A stretch of DNA of 5,177 nucleotides from JANDLT01 sp041743485. Its GTDB lineage: Bacteria; Acidobacteriota; Blastocatellia; Pyrinomonadales; Pyrinomonadaceae. Within the stretch, counting starts at the first letter, position 1, and every line of letters begins with the position of its first letter. Made by a program: the position numbers and the translations under genes. Of the stretch, positions 1-5,177 are shown piece after piece. Location: the NCBI GenBank assembly GCA_041743485.1, contig JBGTMR010000174.1:1-5177 (forward strand), written 5' to 3'. Below the pieces are notes generated by a model, which had not been told where the DNA came from, ran no database searches, and worked only from the letters and a program-made list of their open reading frames with translations.

Positions 1-2775
1 ACCGACATCGGGCGCACCAACGAATTGCGGCAGATGCACCTGCTCGCCATCTCGTCGCCGGAGAACATCGCGCGCCTCGACACAATCAAAGCTAATGTCA
101 AACGCCTCAGCGACCCGCGCGGCTTAACGCAAGCGGACGCGAACAACGTCATCGAACAAACGCCGCTCATCGTGTGGCTCGCTTATACGATTCACGGCAA
201 CGAATCCGCGTCGTTCGAGACGATGATGCAAGTCGTGTATCACCTCGCCGCATCGGAAGAACCCGCGACGGTGGAGATGCTCAAGAACTGCGTCGTTCTC
301 GTCAACGTCTGTGAAAACCCCGACGGGCATGAGCGTTTCGTGACGTGGTACAACTCGGTCGCGCTTGGGAATCCCGACCCGCTCGCCGCCGAACACCGCG
401 AACCTTGGAGCGTGTCGGGGCGCACGAATCGTTACCGCTTCGACCTAAACCGCGACAACATCGTCGCTTCGCAAATCGAGACGCGCCACATGCAAAAGGC
501 GTATCAAGAATGGAATCCGCAAATCCTCGTTGACCATCACGGGCAACCGTCGCAGTATTTTTTCCCGCCCGCCGCCCTGCCCGTTAATCCGAATCTTCCA
601 CGCGCCCAAACCGAAAAATGGCTGACCGCTTTCGGTCGCACGAACGCCCGCGAATTTGACGCGCGGCAGTGGGATTATTACGTCCGCGATGTGTTCGATT
701 TATTTTATCCGGGTTATTGGGATTCGTACCCGGCTCTCAACGGTGCGACCGGCATGACGTATGAAACCGACGGCGGCGGCTTCAAAGGTTTGCGTTGGCG
801 ACGTGACGATGACACCATCGTCACGTTTCGCTCGGCAATCGCCAAGCACTTCGTCGCCTCACTCGCCACGCTTGAAACCGCGTCGAAGAACGCCCGCGCA
901 CGGCTCGCGGATTACTACGATTTCAAACGCACCGCGATTGAAGAAGGACGCACCGAGACGATGAAGCGCGTCATACTTCTGCCCGGCAACGACCCGGCAC
1001 GCCTCACCGAAATCGCGGAAATACTCACACGCTCCGGCATCGAAGTCGGCATTTCACAGCAATCTTTTCGCGCCGCACGCGCCCACGATTATCTGAACTC
1101 GAACGCGGCGGTCAAGCCACAACAGATTCCGGCGGGCGCATATATCATTGACCTCAATCAACCGCAGAAGCGGCTCGCCAAAGCTTTGCTCGAACCGCGC
1201 ACCGAACTCGACAAGTCTTTCATCCAAGAACAGATGTCGCGCTTTCGCCGCAATGAGCGGCGCGGCGGCAATGCCTCGAAAGAGGATTACCAATTTTACG
1301 ACATCACCGCGTGGTCGCTGCCCATCGCGTTTAACGTTGAAGCGTACTGGACGGAAGACGCGCCCGCCCTCAACGTGACGCGCGTTGAACGTCCGCAAGA
1401 AGTCACAACGGACACGATGAATGTCATCAACACCAATCCGACGAACTCCGCGCGTCCCGCGTTTCTCGCTTCGTCCGCCGTCACGACTTTCGCGCGAACG
1501 GGCGGCGTCACGGGTCGCGCTTCCGTCGCGTATATCATTCCCTATCAACGCAACGGGGCGGCGTCGCTCGCCTATAAACTCTTAAACGAAAACTTCAAAC
1601 TCGCCGTCGCCACGCGCCCTTTGAATGCAGGCGGGCGCGATTATCCGCGCGGCACAATCGTCGTTCGCGTCGGGCGCAATCCCGAAACTCTGCATGAACG
1701 CATCGCCGGACTCGCGCGCGAAACGGGTGTCGAAGTCGCCGCCGTCAATTCCGGTTTTACTGAAACGGGCGAAACCGGCGTCGGTTCGGAAACCGTCGTC
1801 GCCATGAAACGCCCGCGCATCGCCGTCATCGCGGATGAACCCGTCAACCAACTTTCTTACGGTGCGATGTGGTGGACGTTCGACCGTTACGGCGTCGAGT
1901 TCACGCCGATTTCGATTGCGAATTTGCGACGTTCGGAGATTGATAAATTCAACGTCATCATCATGCCCGACGGCTCGGCAAGCGGCTACGCGCAGGCTTT
2001 CGGCAAAGCCGGAACAGACCAACTGCGAGCGTGGTGCGAACGCGGCGGCACACTCGTCGCCGTCAAAGGCGCGGGCGTGTGGGCGGCTTTGAAAGATGTG
2101 AATTTAACTTCATCGCGTCTCGTCGGTTCGGACGACGCGAGTGGTGACGGTGCGCCTTCCGGCGATGCGTCATCAATCGCGGCGGCGGGCGGCGGGGCGG
2201 CGGCAGCGGCGGCACGACGCGAAGCCCAAGCCACACGCGAACCGCAAAACACGACACAGACCAACCGCGAACTCAACGAAGCCGCGCAAGATTCGACCGG
2301 ACAAGCGGCACAGGGTGGTAGTCCGAGCCAGATTACAGCCCGCCCGCAAAGCGAAAAGGCGGACGGAGCCGCACCCGTCTTGCCGCCTATTGCATCGCCT
2401 TCGGCGCGTCCCGGCAAAGTTCCCGAACCCGTTCCCGGCGCGGTGATGCGCGCGACGATTGACCGCACATCGCCCCTGACTTTCGGTTATGACGAAGAAA
2501 CTTTGCCCGTCCTCGTTGATTCGGCGTACTTCTTCAAACCGTCGAAAGAAGGCACGAACGCCGTCGTCTTCAGTGAAGATGAAAAGCAATCTTTACGCAT
2601 CGCGGGCTTCGTTTGGGAAGGCAACACCGAGCGACTTTTGCGCGGAACCGCCCACGTCATCGAAGAACCGACGGGACGCGGGCGCGTCGTCATCTACGCC
2701 GAAGACCCGAACTATCGCGGCATCTTCCGCACGCTGACGCGCCTGTTTTTTAATTCATTCATATTTCAACTGTAG
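1..2775 (+). CDS. Large M14-family zinc carboxypeptidase-like protein, 5' end missing
   Basis: The reading frame is open from base 1, so the true start lies upstream; the visible part is 924 residues. The first codons already read as the family's 'IGRTxExR..LLAISSPEN' region, so roughly 100 residues, probably including a signal peptide, are outside the window. Zinc-peptidase motifs are intact: HGNE at visible codons 65-68 (H and E ligands), ENPDGHER near 105-112, DLNRD near 148-152 (the Asn-Arg substrate-binding pair), DHHG near 178-181 (third ligand) and TYETDGGG near 253-260, whose Glu is the probable catalytic base. Codons about 602-700 form an alpha/beta segment resembling a class I glutamine-amidotransferase-like domain (GGTLVAVKGAGVWA) but without an evident catalytic Cys. 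Codons about 710-813 are low-complexity Ala/Gly/Ser/Gln/Pro sequence, followed by a conserved-looking C-terminal beta domain. Known large bacterial relatives are secreted or periplasmic; location and substrate here are inference. The stop TAG overlaps a repeat unit. Confidence 0.9.
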   Translation, partial: TDIGRTNELRQMHLLAISSPENIARLDTIKANVKRLSDPRGLTQADANNVIEQTPLIVWLAYTIHGNESASFETMMQVVYHLAASEEPATVEMLKNCVVLVNVCENPDGHERFVTWYNSVALGNPDPLAAEHREPWSVSGRTNRYRFDLNRDNIVASQIETRHMQKAYQEWNPQILVDHHGQPSQYFFPPAALPVNPNLPRAQTEKWLTAFGRTNAREFDARQWDYYVRDVFDLFYPGYWDSYPALNGATGMTYETDGGGFKGLRWRRDDDTIVTFRSAIAKHFVASLATLETASKNARARLADYYDFKRTAIEEGRTETMKRVILLPGNDPARLTEIAEILTRSGIEVGISQQSFRAARAHDYLNSNAAVKPQQIPAGAYIIDLNQPQKRLAKALLEPRTELDKSFIQEQMSRFRRNERRGGNASKEDYQFYDITAWSLPIAFNVEAYWTEDAPALNVTRVERPQEVTTDTMNVINTNPTNSARPAFLASSAVTTFARTGGVTGRASVAYIIPYQRNGAASLAYKLLNENFKLAVATRPLNAGGRDYPRGTIVVRVGRNPETLHERIAGLARETGVEVAAVNSGFTETGETGVGSETVVAMKRPRIAVIADEPVNQLSYGAMWWTFDRYGVEFTPISIANLRRSEIDKFNVIIMPDGSASGYAQAFGKAGTDQLRAWCERGGTLVAVKGAGVWAALKDVNLTSSRLVGSDDASGDGAPSGDASSIAAAGGGAAAAAARREAQATREPQNTTQTNRELNEAAQDSTGQAAQGGSPSQITARPQSEKADGAAPVLPPIASPSARPGKVPEPVPGAVMRATIDRTSPLTFGYDEETLPVLVDSAYFFKPSKEGTNAVVFSEDEKQSLRIAGFVWEGNTERLLRGTAHVIEEPTGRGRVVIYAEDPNYRGIFRTLTRLFFNSFIFQL
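2179..2213 (+). repeat. GCG-rich low-complexity tract inside the M14 gene
   Basis: This 35-bp run consists almost only of G and C in an imperfect GGC/GCG trinucleotide pattern and encodes an Ala/Gly stretch (AAAGGGAAAAAA). It lies at the start of the disordered linker of the M14 protein. Such tracts are prone to replication slippage; in-frame length changes would be tolerated in a linker. Seen directly; the slippage statement is inference. Confidence 0.6.
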
Positions 2776-2804
2776 TGGTCAGTGGTCAGTGTCCAGTGGT
2801 CAGT
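2774..2804 (+). repeat. (AGTGGTC)4 AGT tandem heptanucleotide cluster, left arm
   Basis: Four 7-bp units read AGTGGTC, AGTGGTC, AGTGTCC (degenerate) and AGTGGTC, followed by a partial AGT. The first unit begins with the AG of the TAG stop codon of the M14 gene. The cluster is the inverted counterpart of the one at 2873-2910; with a 68-nt spacer the two could pair into a stem of about 31 bp with mismatches at the degenerate unit. Short tandem heptanucleotides of this kind are known as intergenic repeats in some bacterial genomes such as filamentous cyanobacteria; function is generally unknown. Confidence 0.9.
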
Positions 2805-2842
2805 AAAAGCAAAGCCACGTTCGTTGACTTTCAACTTTGTGC

Positions 2843-2870
2843 TTGACATCTCAATCGTTAATCACATGCT
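2843..2870 (+). promoter_or_regulatory. Possible sigma70-type promoter in the repeat spacer
   Basis: A perfect TTGACA (-35 consensus) lies at 2843-2848. Sixteen bases later CATGCT (2865-2870) matches the -10 consensus at only three of six positions. Transcription from here would begin within the right repeat cluster and put the repeats in the 5' leader of the SRPBCC gene. The -35 match is seen; the promoter call is weak inference. Confidence 0.25.
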
Positions 2871-2872
2871 TC

Positions 2873-2910
2873 ACTGACCACTGACCACTGACCACTGACC
2901 ACTGACCACT
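2873..2910 (-). repeat. (AGTGGTC)5 AGT tandem cluster, right (inverted) arm
   Basis: On the + strand this reads five exact copies of ACTGACC plus ACT, which on the - strand is (AGTGGTC)5 AGT. All five units are identical, unlike the left arm where one of four is degenerate, consistent with recent expansion by slippage or homogenisation. It ends only six bases before the ribosome binding site of the SRPBCC gene, so a hairpin formed with the left arm would sit directly upstream of the translation start. Confidence 0.92.
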
Positions 2911-2916
2911 GCAACA

Positions 2917-2923
2917 AAGGGAG
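2917..2923 (+). promoter_or_regulatory. Ribosome binding site deciding the GTG start of the SRPBCC gene
   Basis: AAGGGAG lies five bases before the GTG at 2929. It supports that start over the in-frame ATG at 2962, which would remove the first beta strand of the predicted fold. The ATG also has an AAAGG nearby at 2953-2957, but only four bases away. Confidence 0.6.
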
Positions 2924-2928
2924 CAAAA

Positions 2929-3414
2929 GTGTTTCGTATTCAAGCCGGATATAAAGGTGAAATGGAAATAGGTGTCAGTCCCGATGAAGCGCGCGGGTTT
3001 TTCAATGAGCCGCGTAATTTCGTCGAGACGATGCCGGGCGTCGAATCAATCGAAGCCCAAGCCGACGGCACACGGCTCTGGACGATACGCGCCGACGTGC
3101 CGATGATGGGGGCGATGCGGCAAGTATTCCCTGTGCGTCTCACGGAAGACACCGACAAACTCGTCGAATGGTCGCCCGCCAACGTCGAGCAGGGAAACCT
3201 CTTGCGTTATGCCGCGAACTTCACGCCGCTTGACGAAAAACGCACCCGCGTCCGTATCGAACAAACCGTCGAGATTCGCCGCGCCGATGCGAAAGAACTG
3301 CATACCTTCGCGGGTTGGGTCGGCGAAGAACGTATCAGCAAAGAAATGCAAAAGGGTGTGACGGCGATGATGAATGCGTTTATGCGACGTGTGCAAACGA
3401 AGTTCGGCGGGTAA
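2929..3414 (+). CDS. SRPBCC/START-like small protein
   Basis: A 161-residue soluble protein with no signal peptide or membrane segment. The order of elements fits the SRPBCC (Bet v1/START/polyketide-cyclase-like) helix-grip fold: an N-terminal strand (YKGEMEIGVSPDEA), a short helix and the 'FF.EPRNFVETMPGVESIE' segment typical of these proteins, then alternating strands, with DGTRLWTIRADVPMMG, VRLTEDTDKLVEWSP, LLRYAANFTPLDEKRTRVRIEQTVEI, and a long C-terminal helix (about residues 130-158) ending in MMNAFMRRVQTKF. Members of this superfamily bind hydrophobic ligands or, as in CoxG-like proteins, assist membrane or cofactor processes; the ligand here cannot be inferred. GTG was chosen as start because of the AAGGGAG site five bases upstream and because it retains the first strand. 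It stands alone, 153 bp after the M14 gene and behind the repeat region, and converges on the next gene with a 27-bp gap. Family call is by fold pattern, so moderately sure. Confidence 0.8.
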   Translation: MFRIQAGYKGEMEIGVSPDEARGFFNEPRNFVETMPGVESIEAQADGTRLWTIRADVPMMGAMRQVFPVRLTEDTDKLVEWSPANVEQGNLLRYAANFTPLDEKRTRVRIEQTVEIRRADAKELHTFAGWVGEERISKEMQKGVTAMMNAFMRRVQTKFGG

Positions 3415-3441
3415 CGCGATTCAAAGAGTGCGCGAACGTAT

Positions 3442-3954
3442 TCAATCAAATTCGATGAATAAGTCGAACATCTTGTTCGGTGCGTGCGTGTGAATGTGCG
3501 TCGTCGTTACGTCAACGCTGACGATGCGATGACAAATCAATATCAGGACGCGCTTGCATCCTAAAAGTTCTTCCGTTTCGGTGAACGTGATGCGGAAGCC
3601 GCCGTCGAATAGTTCATAACGTCCGCCCATTTTCGGCGGAATGCGAAGGTGAAAACTTTCGCGCCCTAAATCGAACGTCGCCTGTTCGCCTTCCGCGAGG
3701 GCGAACGCTCCGCCGCGCTCATTGTCACCGACAAAGATCATCGAACCGCGCGCCGCGACTTTTGAGAGTTCATCTGCCGAAGCTTCGGGGGAAAAGACGC
3801 GCACGAAATCAACGACCGGCAACGCGAAATGCGGGTCGCGGTGTCCGACGTGAATGCGCTCAATCAGGTCAAGCACAAGCGGGCGCATCTCGCGCCACTT
3901 CAATCGCGTGAAGGGAAACATAAACAGCACCGGCGGCATCTCAAGATGCGGCAT
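3442..3954 (-). CDS. Uncharacterised protein, 170 residues
   Basis: I do not recognise this protein. The frame is fully open, codon use resembles the neighbours, and the sequence alternates hydrophobic and charged residues like a folded cytosolic alpha/beta protein, with no signal peptide or clear membrane helix. Visible features are an N-terminal segment rich in Met/Phe/Pro (MPPVLFMFPFTRLKWREMRP), an acidic/basic helix (EASADELSKVAARG), a central beta-rich part (FHLRIPPKMGGRYELFDGGFRITFTETEELLG) and a His/Thr-rich strand near the end (VDVTTTHIHTHAPNK). The clustered histidines could bind a metal, but nothing else supports that. The ATG at 3954 is the first ordinary start after an in-frame stop near 4012, though no good ribosome binding site precedes it; ATGs at codons 6 and 12 are alternatives. 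It is divergent from the redoxin gene and convergent with the SRPBCC gene. Confidence 0.65.
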   Translation of the reverse strand: MPHLEMPPVLFMFPFTRLKWREMRPLVLDLIERIHVGHRDPHFALPVVDFVRVFSPEASADELSKVAARGSMIFVGDNERGGAFALAEGEQATFDLGRESFHLRIPPKMGGRYELFDGGFRITFTETEELLGCKRVLILICHRIVSVDVTTTHIHTHAPNKMFDLFIEFD

Positions 3955-4059
3955 GTTAGCATGAGGTTCAAATAGGGCGCGGCAAAGGCGATTCGATTGA
4001 ATCCGGTTGATTTAAGATTCGCGCCGCGCCGACAACAAAAGCATTCACAAGGGAAAACA
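3955..4059. promoter_or_regulatory. Divergent intergenic region between the uncharacterised gene and the redoxin operon
   Basis: These 105 bp separate two divergently oriented genes and should contain both promoters. On the + strand TAAGAT at 4013-4018 matches four of six -10 positions but has no good -35 at the right distance. GGGA at 4051-4054 is the probable ribosome binding site of the redoxin gene, five bases before its ATG. No strong operator palindrome was seen. The promoter role is inferred from gene layout. Confidence 0.4.
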
Positions 4060-4311
4060 ATGAACACGGATAACATAAAAATGTACACGACGACGTGGTG
4101 CAGCGATTGCCGCCGCGCGAAGGCTTTTCTTAAACAACACAACATCGAGGTCGAAGAAATCAACATTGAAGAGGTCGAAGGCACGGCGGAACACGTCATG
4201 AAATTAAACGACGGCAAGCGCAAAGTTCCGACGTTTGAAATCGGCGACCGCGCGTTTAATCTTTCCCCTTACGATGAGCGGAAACTGCGCTCTGAACTCG
4301 GTATCGGTTGA
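4060..4311 (+). CDS. Mycoredoxin/glutaredoxin-like thiol-disulfide oxidoreductase
   Basis: An 83-residue thioredoxin-fold protein. The first strand and active site read IKMYTTTWCSDC (CxxC at residues 14-17), followed by a helix (RRAKAFLKQHNI), the second strand (EVEEINIEEVEG), and KVPTFEI with the conserved cis-Pro at residue 57. This matches glutaredoxins; the 'YTT[ST]WCxxC' start and the C-terminal 'LSPYDERKLRSEL' resemble mycoredoxin-1, which has CGYC, more than classical glutaredoxins, because the GG-[CY]-D glutathione-binding motif is absent. It probably reduces disulfides or mixed disulfides in the cytoplasm; the electron donor is unknown. The ATG at 4060 is preceded by GGGA at 4051-4054. 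An upstream in-frame ATG at 3997 would add 21 residues (MNPVDLRFAPRR...) that do not fit the fold, so it was rejected. Likely first gene of an operon with the small protein 17 bp downstream. Confidence 0.88.
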   Translation: MNTDNIKMYTTTWCSDCRRAKAFLKQHNIEVEEINIEEVEGTAEHVMKLNDGKRKVPTFEIGDRAFNLSPYDERKLRSELGIG

Positions 4312-4316
4312 AAGGA
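4311..4316 (+). promoter_or_regulatory. Ribosome binding site for the PT-TG-like small gene
   Basis: AAAGGA overlaps the last base of the redoxin stop codon. It lies 12 bases before the ATG at 4329, a long but usable distance, and downstream of the competing TTG at 4308, which it therefore cannot serve. It favours the ATG start. Confidence 0.45.
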
Positions 4317-4328
4317 ATTTACAAACAA

Positions 4329-4604
4329 ATGGCAGCAGGATTAACACGCCGCGTTGTACGCACCGGAGGTTGGGCATTGGCGAAGCGATTGATAAAACCG
4401 ATTCCGGTCGTCGGTTCGATTGTCGCGGTCGGACTCGCCGGACATGAAGTGAAAAAGAAAGGCTTACTGCGCGGGGCGGCGCACGTCGGGCTTGACTTGC
4501 TTCCATTCGTCGGCACGGCGAAAAACGTGCTTGAGATTTTCACAGGGGATTTGATTCCCGATAAGCGTCCAAAGGTGGAATATCCAGTAACGCCGCCACG
4601 TTAA
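4329..4604 (+). CDS. Small glycine-rich protein with a PT-TG-like motif
   Basis: A 91-residue basic protein. Residues 15-45 contain WALAKRLIKPIPVVGSIVAVGLAG followed by a KKKG turn; residues 54-79 read GLDLLPFVGTAKNVLEIFTGDLIPDK. The second half resembles the pre-toxin TG (PT-TG) motif, in which a 'lD.iP.vG..k...E..TG' segment lies between export and toxin domains of secreted polymorphic toxins. Here it stands alone with no toxin domain, so that relation is a resemblance seen by eye. The two halves share P-[VF]-V-G-[ST], suggesting an internal duplication or a helical-hairpin unit; glycine spacing is compatible with membrane association or tight helix packing. The tail is Pro/Lys-rich. The ATG is preferred over a TTG at 4308 that overlaps the redoxin stop (TTGA). 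Probably co-transcribed with the redoxin gene, 17 bp apart. Function unknown. Confidence 0.72.
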   Translation: MAAGLTRRVVRTGGWALAKRLIKPIPVVGSIVAVGLAGHEVKKKGLLRGAAHVGLDLLPFVGTAKNVLEIFTGDLIPDKRPKVEYPVTPPR

Positions 4605-4612
4605 AAAGAGAT

Positions 4613-5134
4613 TTAGTTGGAAGCTTCGCGCATGATTTCGAGATACGCTTCGTGAACTTCCGTATCGAAGCACACAAACAAAACTTCATCAATCGAATCG
4701 CGGTCACGGAGAAACTTCAATGTTTCCGTGACCGCGATTTTCGTTGCCTCGCGCACCGGATAATCATAAACGCCGCAACTTATCGCCGGAAAAGCGATGC
4801 TTCGGGTATTGTTTTTAACGGCTAAATTCAGACACGATTGATAGCACGATGCGAGCAACGCGGGTTCACCGCGCTTGCCGCCGCGCCACACGGGTCCGAC
4901 GGTGTGGATGATGTGTTTGGCAGGAAGCTTGTAGCCTTTAGTGATTTTCGCTTCGCCTGTTTTACAGCCGCCGAGCAATCGACATTCTTCCAACAATTCA
5001 AGACCAGCCGCGAGATGAATCGCGCCGTCAACGCCGCCGCCGCCGAGCAGTGAGCTGTTCGCGGCGTTAACGACGGCATCAACGGCAAGCTTCGTGATGT
5101 CGCCTTTGACGATTTGGATGCGGTCTTTTGTCAT
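4613..5134 (-). CDS. ymdB: Macro-domain O-acetyl-ADP-ribose deacetylase / ADP-ribosyl hydrolase, YmdB-like
   Basis: A 173-residue single macro domain, essentially full length compared with E. coli YmdB (177 residues). The start IQIVKGDITKLAVDAVVNAANSSL is the ADP-ribose-binding core; Asn26 and Asp36 (in GGGGVDGAIH, residues 31-40) correspond to YmdB Asn25 and Asp35, the catalytic pair. GGCKTGEAKITKGYKLPAKH (55-74), HTVGPVWRGG (77-86) and FPAISCGVYDYP (115-126) are the remaining signature segments; YmdB has STGVYGYP in the last, so Cys120 and Asp124 are substitutions in the loop that contacts the distal ribose and phosphates. Family members hydrolyse O-acetyl-ADP-ribose made by sirtuins and remove ADP-ribose from acidic side chains, in the cytoplasm. 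The ATG has no clear ribosome binding site. It converges on the redoxin operon with an 8-bp gap. A perfect 15-bp inverted repeat lies within codons 132-147. Confidence 0.93.
   Translation of the reverse strand: MTKDRIQIVKGDITKLAVDAVVNAANSSLLGGGGVDGAIHLAAGLELLEECRLLGGCKTGEAKITKGYKLPAKHIIHTVGPVWRGGKRGEPALLASCYQSCLNLAVKNNTRSIAFPAISCGVYDYPVREATKIAVTETLKFLRDRDSIDEVLFVCFDTEVHEAYLEIMREASN
4696..4741 (+). terminator. Perfect 15-bp inverted repeat with short T run, possible terminator for the + strand operon
   Basis: AATCGCGGTCACGGA (4696-4710) is the exact reverse complement of 4725-4739, with a 14-base loop that can extend the stem by three further pairs after a two-base bulge. On the + strand the right arm runs into TTTT at 4738-4741. 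The hairpin lies about 92 bases downstream of the small-gene stop at 4604 and could stop + strand transcripts before they run far into the convergent macro gene. It is inside coding sequence on the - strand, and the T run is short, so the hairpin is certain but the terminator role is only possible. Confidence 0.4.
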
Positions 5135-5152
5135 CGGTGATAAGGCGTAAGA

Positions 5153-5158
5153 ATTAAA
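5153..5158 (-). promoter_or_regulatory. Possible -10 element of the macro-domain gene
   Basis: On the - strand this reads TTTAAT, five of six matches to TATAAT, 18 bases before the ATG. A -35 at normal spacing would fall at the window's right edge and cannot be judged. Transcription would start only about a dozen bases before the ATG, which fits the lack of a visible ribosome binding site (short leader). Weak inference. Confidence 0.25.
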
Positions 5159-5177
5159 CGCGCGTATCGGTCGGCGG

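Noticed and set aside
1054..1548. Long open frame of 164 codons on the - strand within the M14 gene
   Set aside because: It is antisense to a clearly conserved coding region and its Arg-rich translation resembles no family. Long antisense frames are expected in GC-rich genes.
1986..2468. Open frame of 160 codons on the - strand opposite the M14 linker
   Set aside because: Its composition is Ala/Pro/Arg/Ser low complexity mirroring the GC-rich tract, with no recognisable domain.
2824..2829. TTGACT as a second -35 element in the repeat spacer
   Set aside because: No -10-like sequence occurs 16-18 bases downstream.
2774..2910. Repeat clusters as a CRISPR array
   Set aside because: Units are 7 bp and directly adjacent, with no unique spacers of CRISPR size, and the two clusters are inverted relative to each other.
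3465..3479. Small palindrome CGAACA-TCT-TGTTCG near the end of the uncharacterised gene
   Set aside because: The stem is only six pairs with a three-base loop, has no T run on either strand and lies in coding sequence; likely chance.
3997..4059. N-terminal extension of the redoxin gene from an upstream ATG
   Set aside because: It lacks a ribosome binding site, adds 21 residues that do not belong to the thioredoxin fold, and the ATG at 4060 has a good upstream site.

Overview
The window is GC-rich (roughly 55-60% by eye) bacterial DNA carrying six protein-coding genes and no RNA gene, CRISPR array or insertion sequence that I could recognise. The large M14 peptidase, the codon use, the standalone small genes and an intergenic (AGTGGTC)n repeat together suggest an Acidobacteriota-like genome, possibly of the Blastocatellia/Pyrinomonas type. 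That placement is inference from general familiarity and is not proven by any marker gene here.

Layout, left to right. (1) Bases 1-2775, + strand: the 3' part of a large zinc carboxypeptidase-like (M14) protein, open at the left edge, with a glutamine-amidotransferase-like domain interrupted or followed by a ~100-residue low-complexity linker. (2) Bases 2774-2928: an intergenic region made of two inverted clusters of the same 7-bp repeat around a 68-bp spacer; the first repeat unit overlaps the peptidase stop codon. (3) Bases 2929-3414, + strand: a small SRPBCC/START-like protein with a GTG start. (4) Bases 3442-3954, - strand: an unrecognised 170-residue protein, convergent with the SRPBCC gene. 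(5) Bases 3955-4059: a short divergent promoter region. (6) Bases 4060-4604, + strand: a likely two-gene operon of a mycoredoxin/glutaredoxin-like protein (CSDC active site) and a 91-residue glycine-rich protein whose C-terminal half resembles the PT-TG 'pre-toxin' motif. (7) Bases 4613-5134, - strand: a YmdB-like macro-domain ADP-ribosyl hydrolase, convergent with that operon (8 bp gap) and carrying a perfect 15-bp inverted repeat inside its coding sequence.

No single pathway links all these genes. The most notable points are the inverted heptanucleotide repeat clusters, the intragenic hairpin in the macro-domain gene, and the small PT-TG-like protein coupled to a redoxin. The rest looks like ordinary chromosomal gene content. 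I do not see convincing evidence for a complete new multi-gene system, and the window is too short to exclude one extending beyond either edge.
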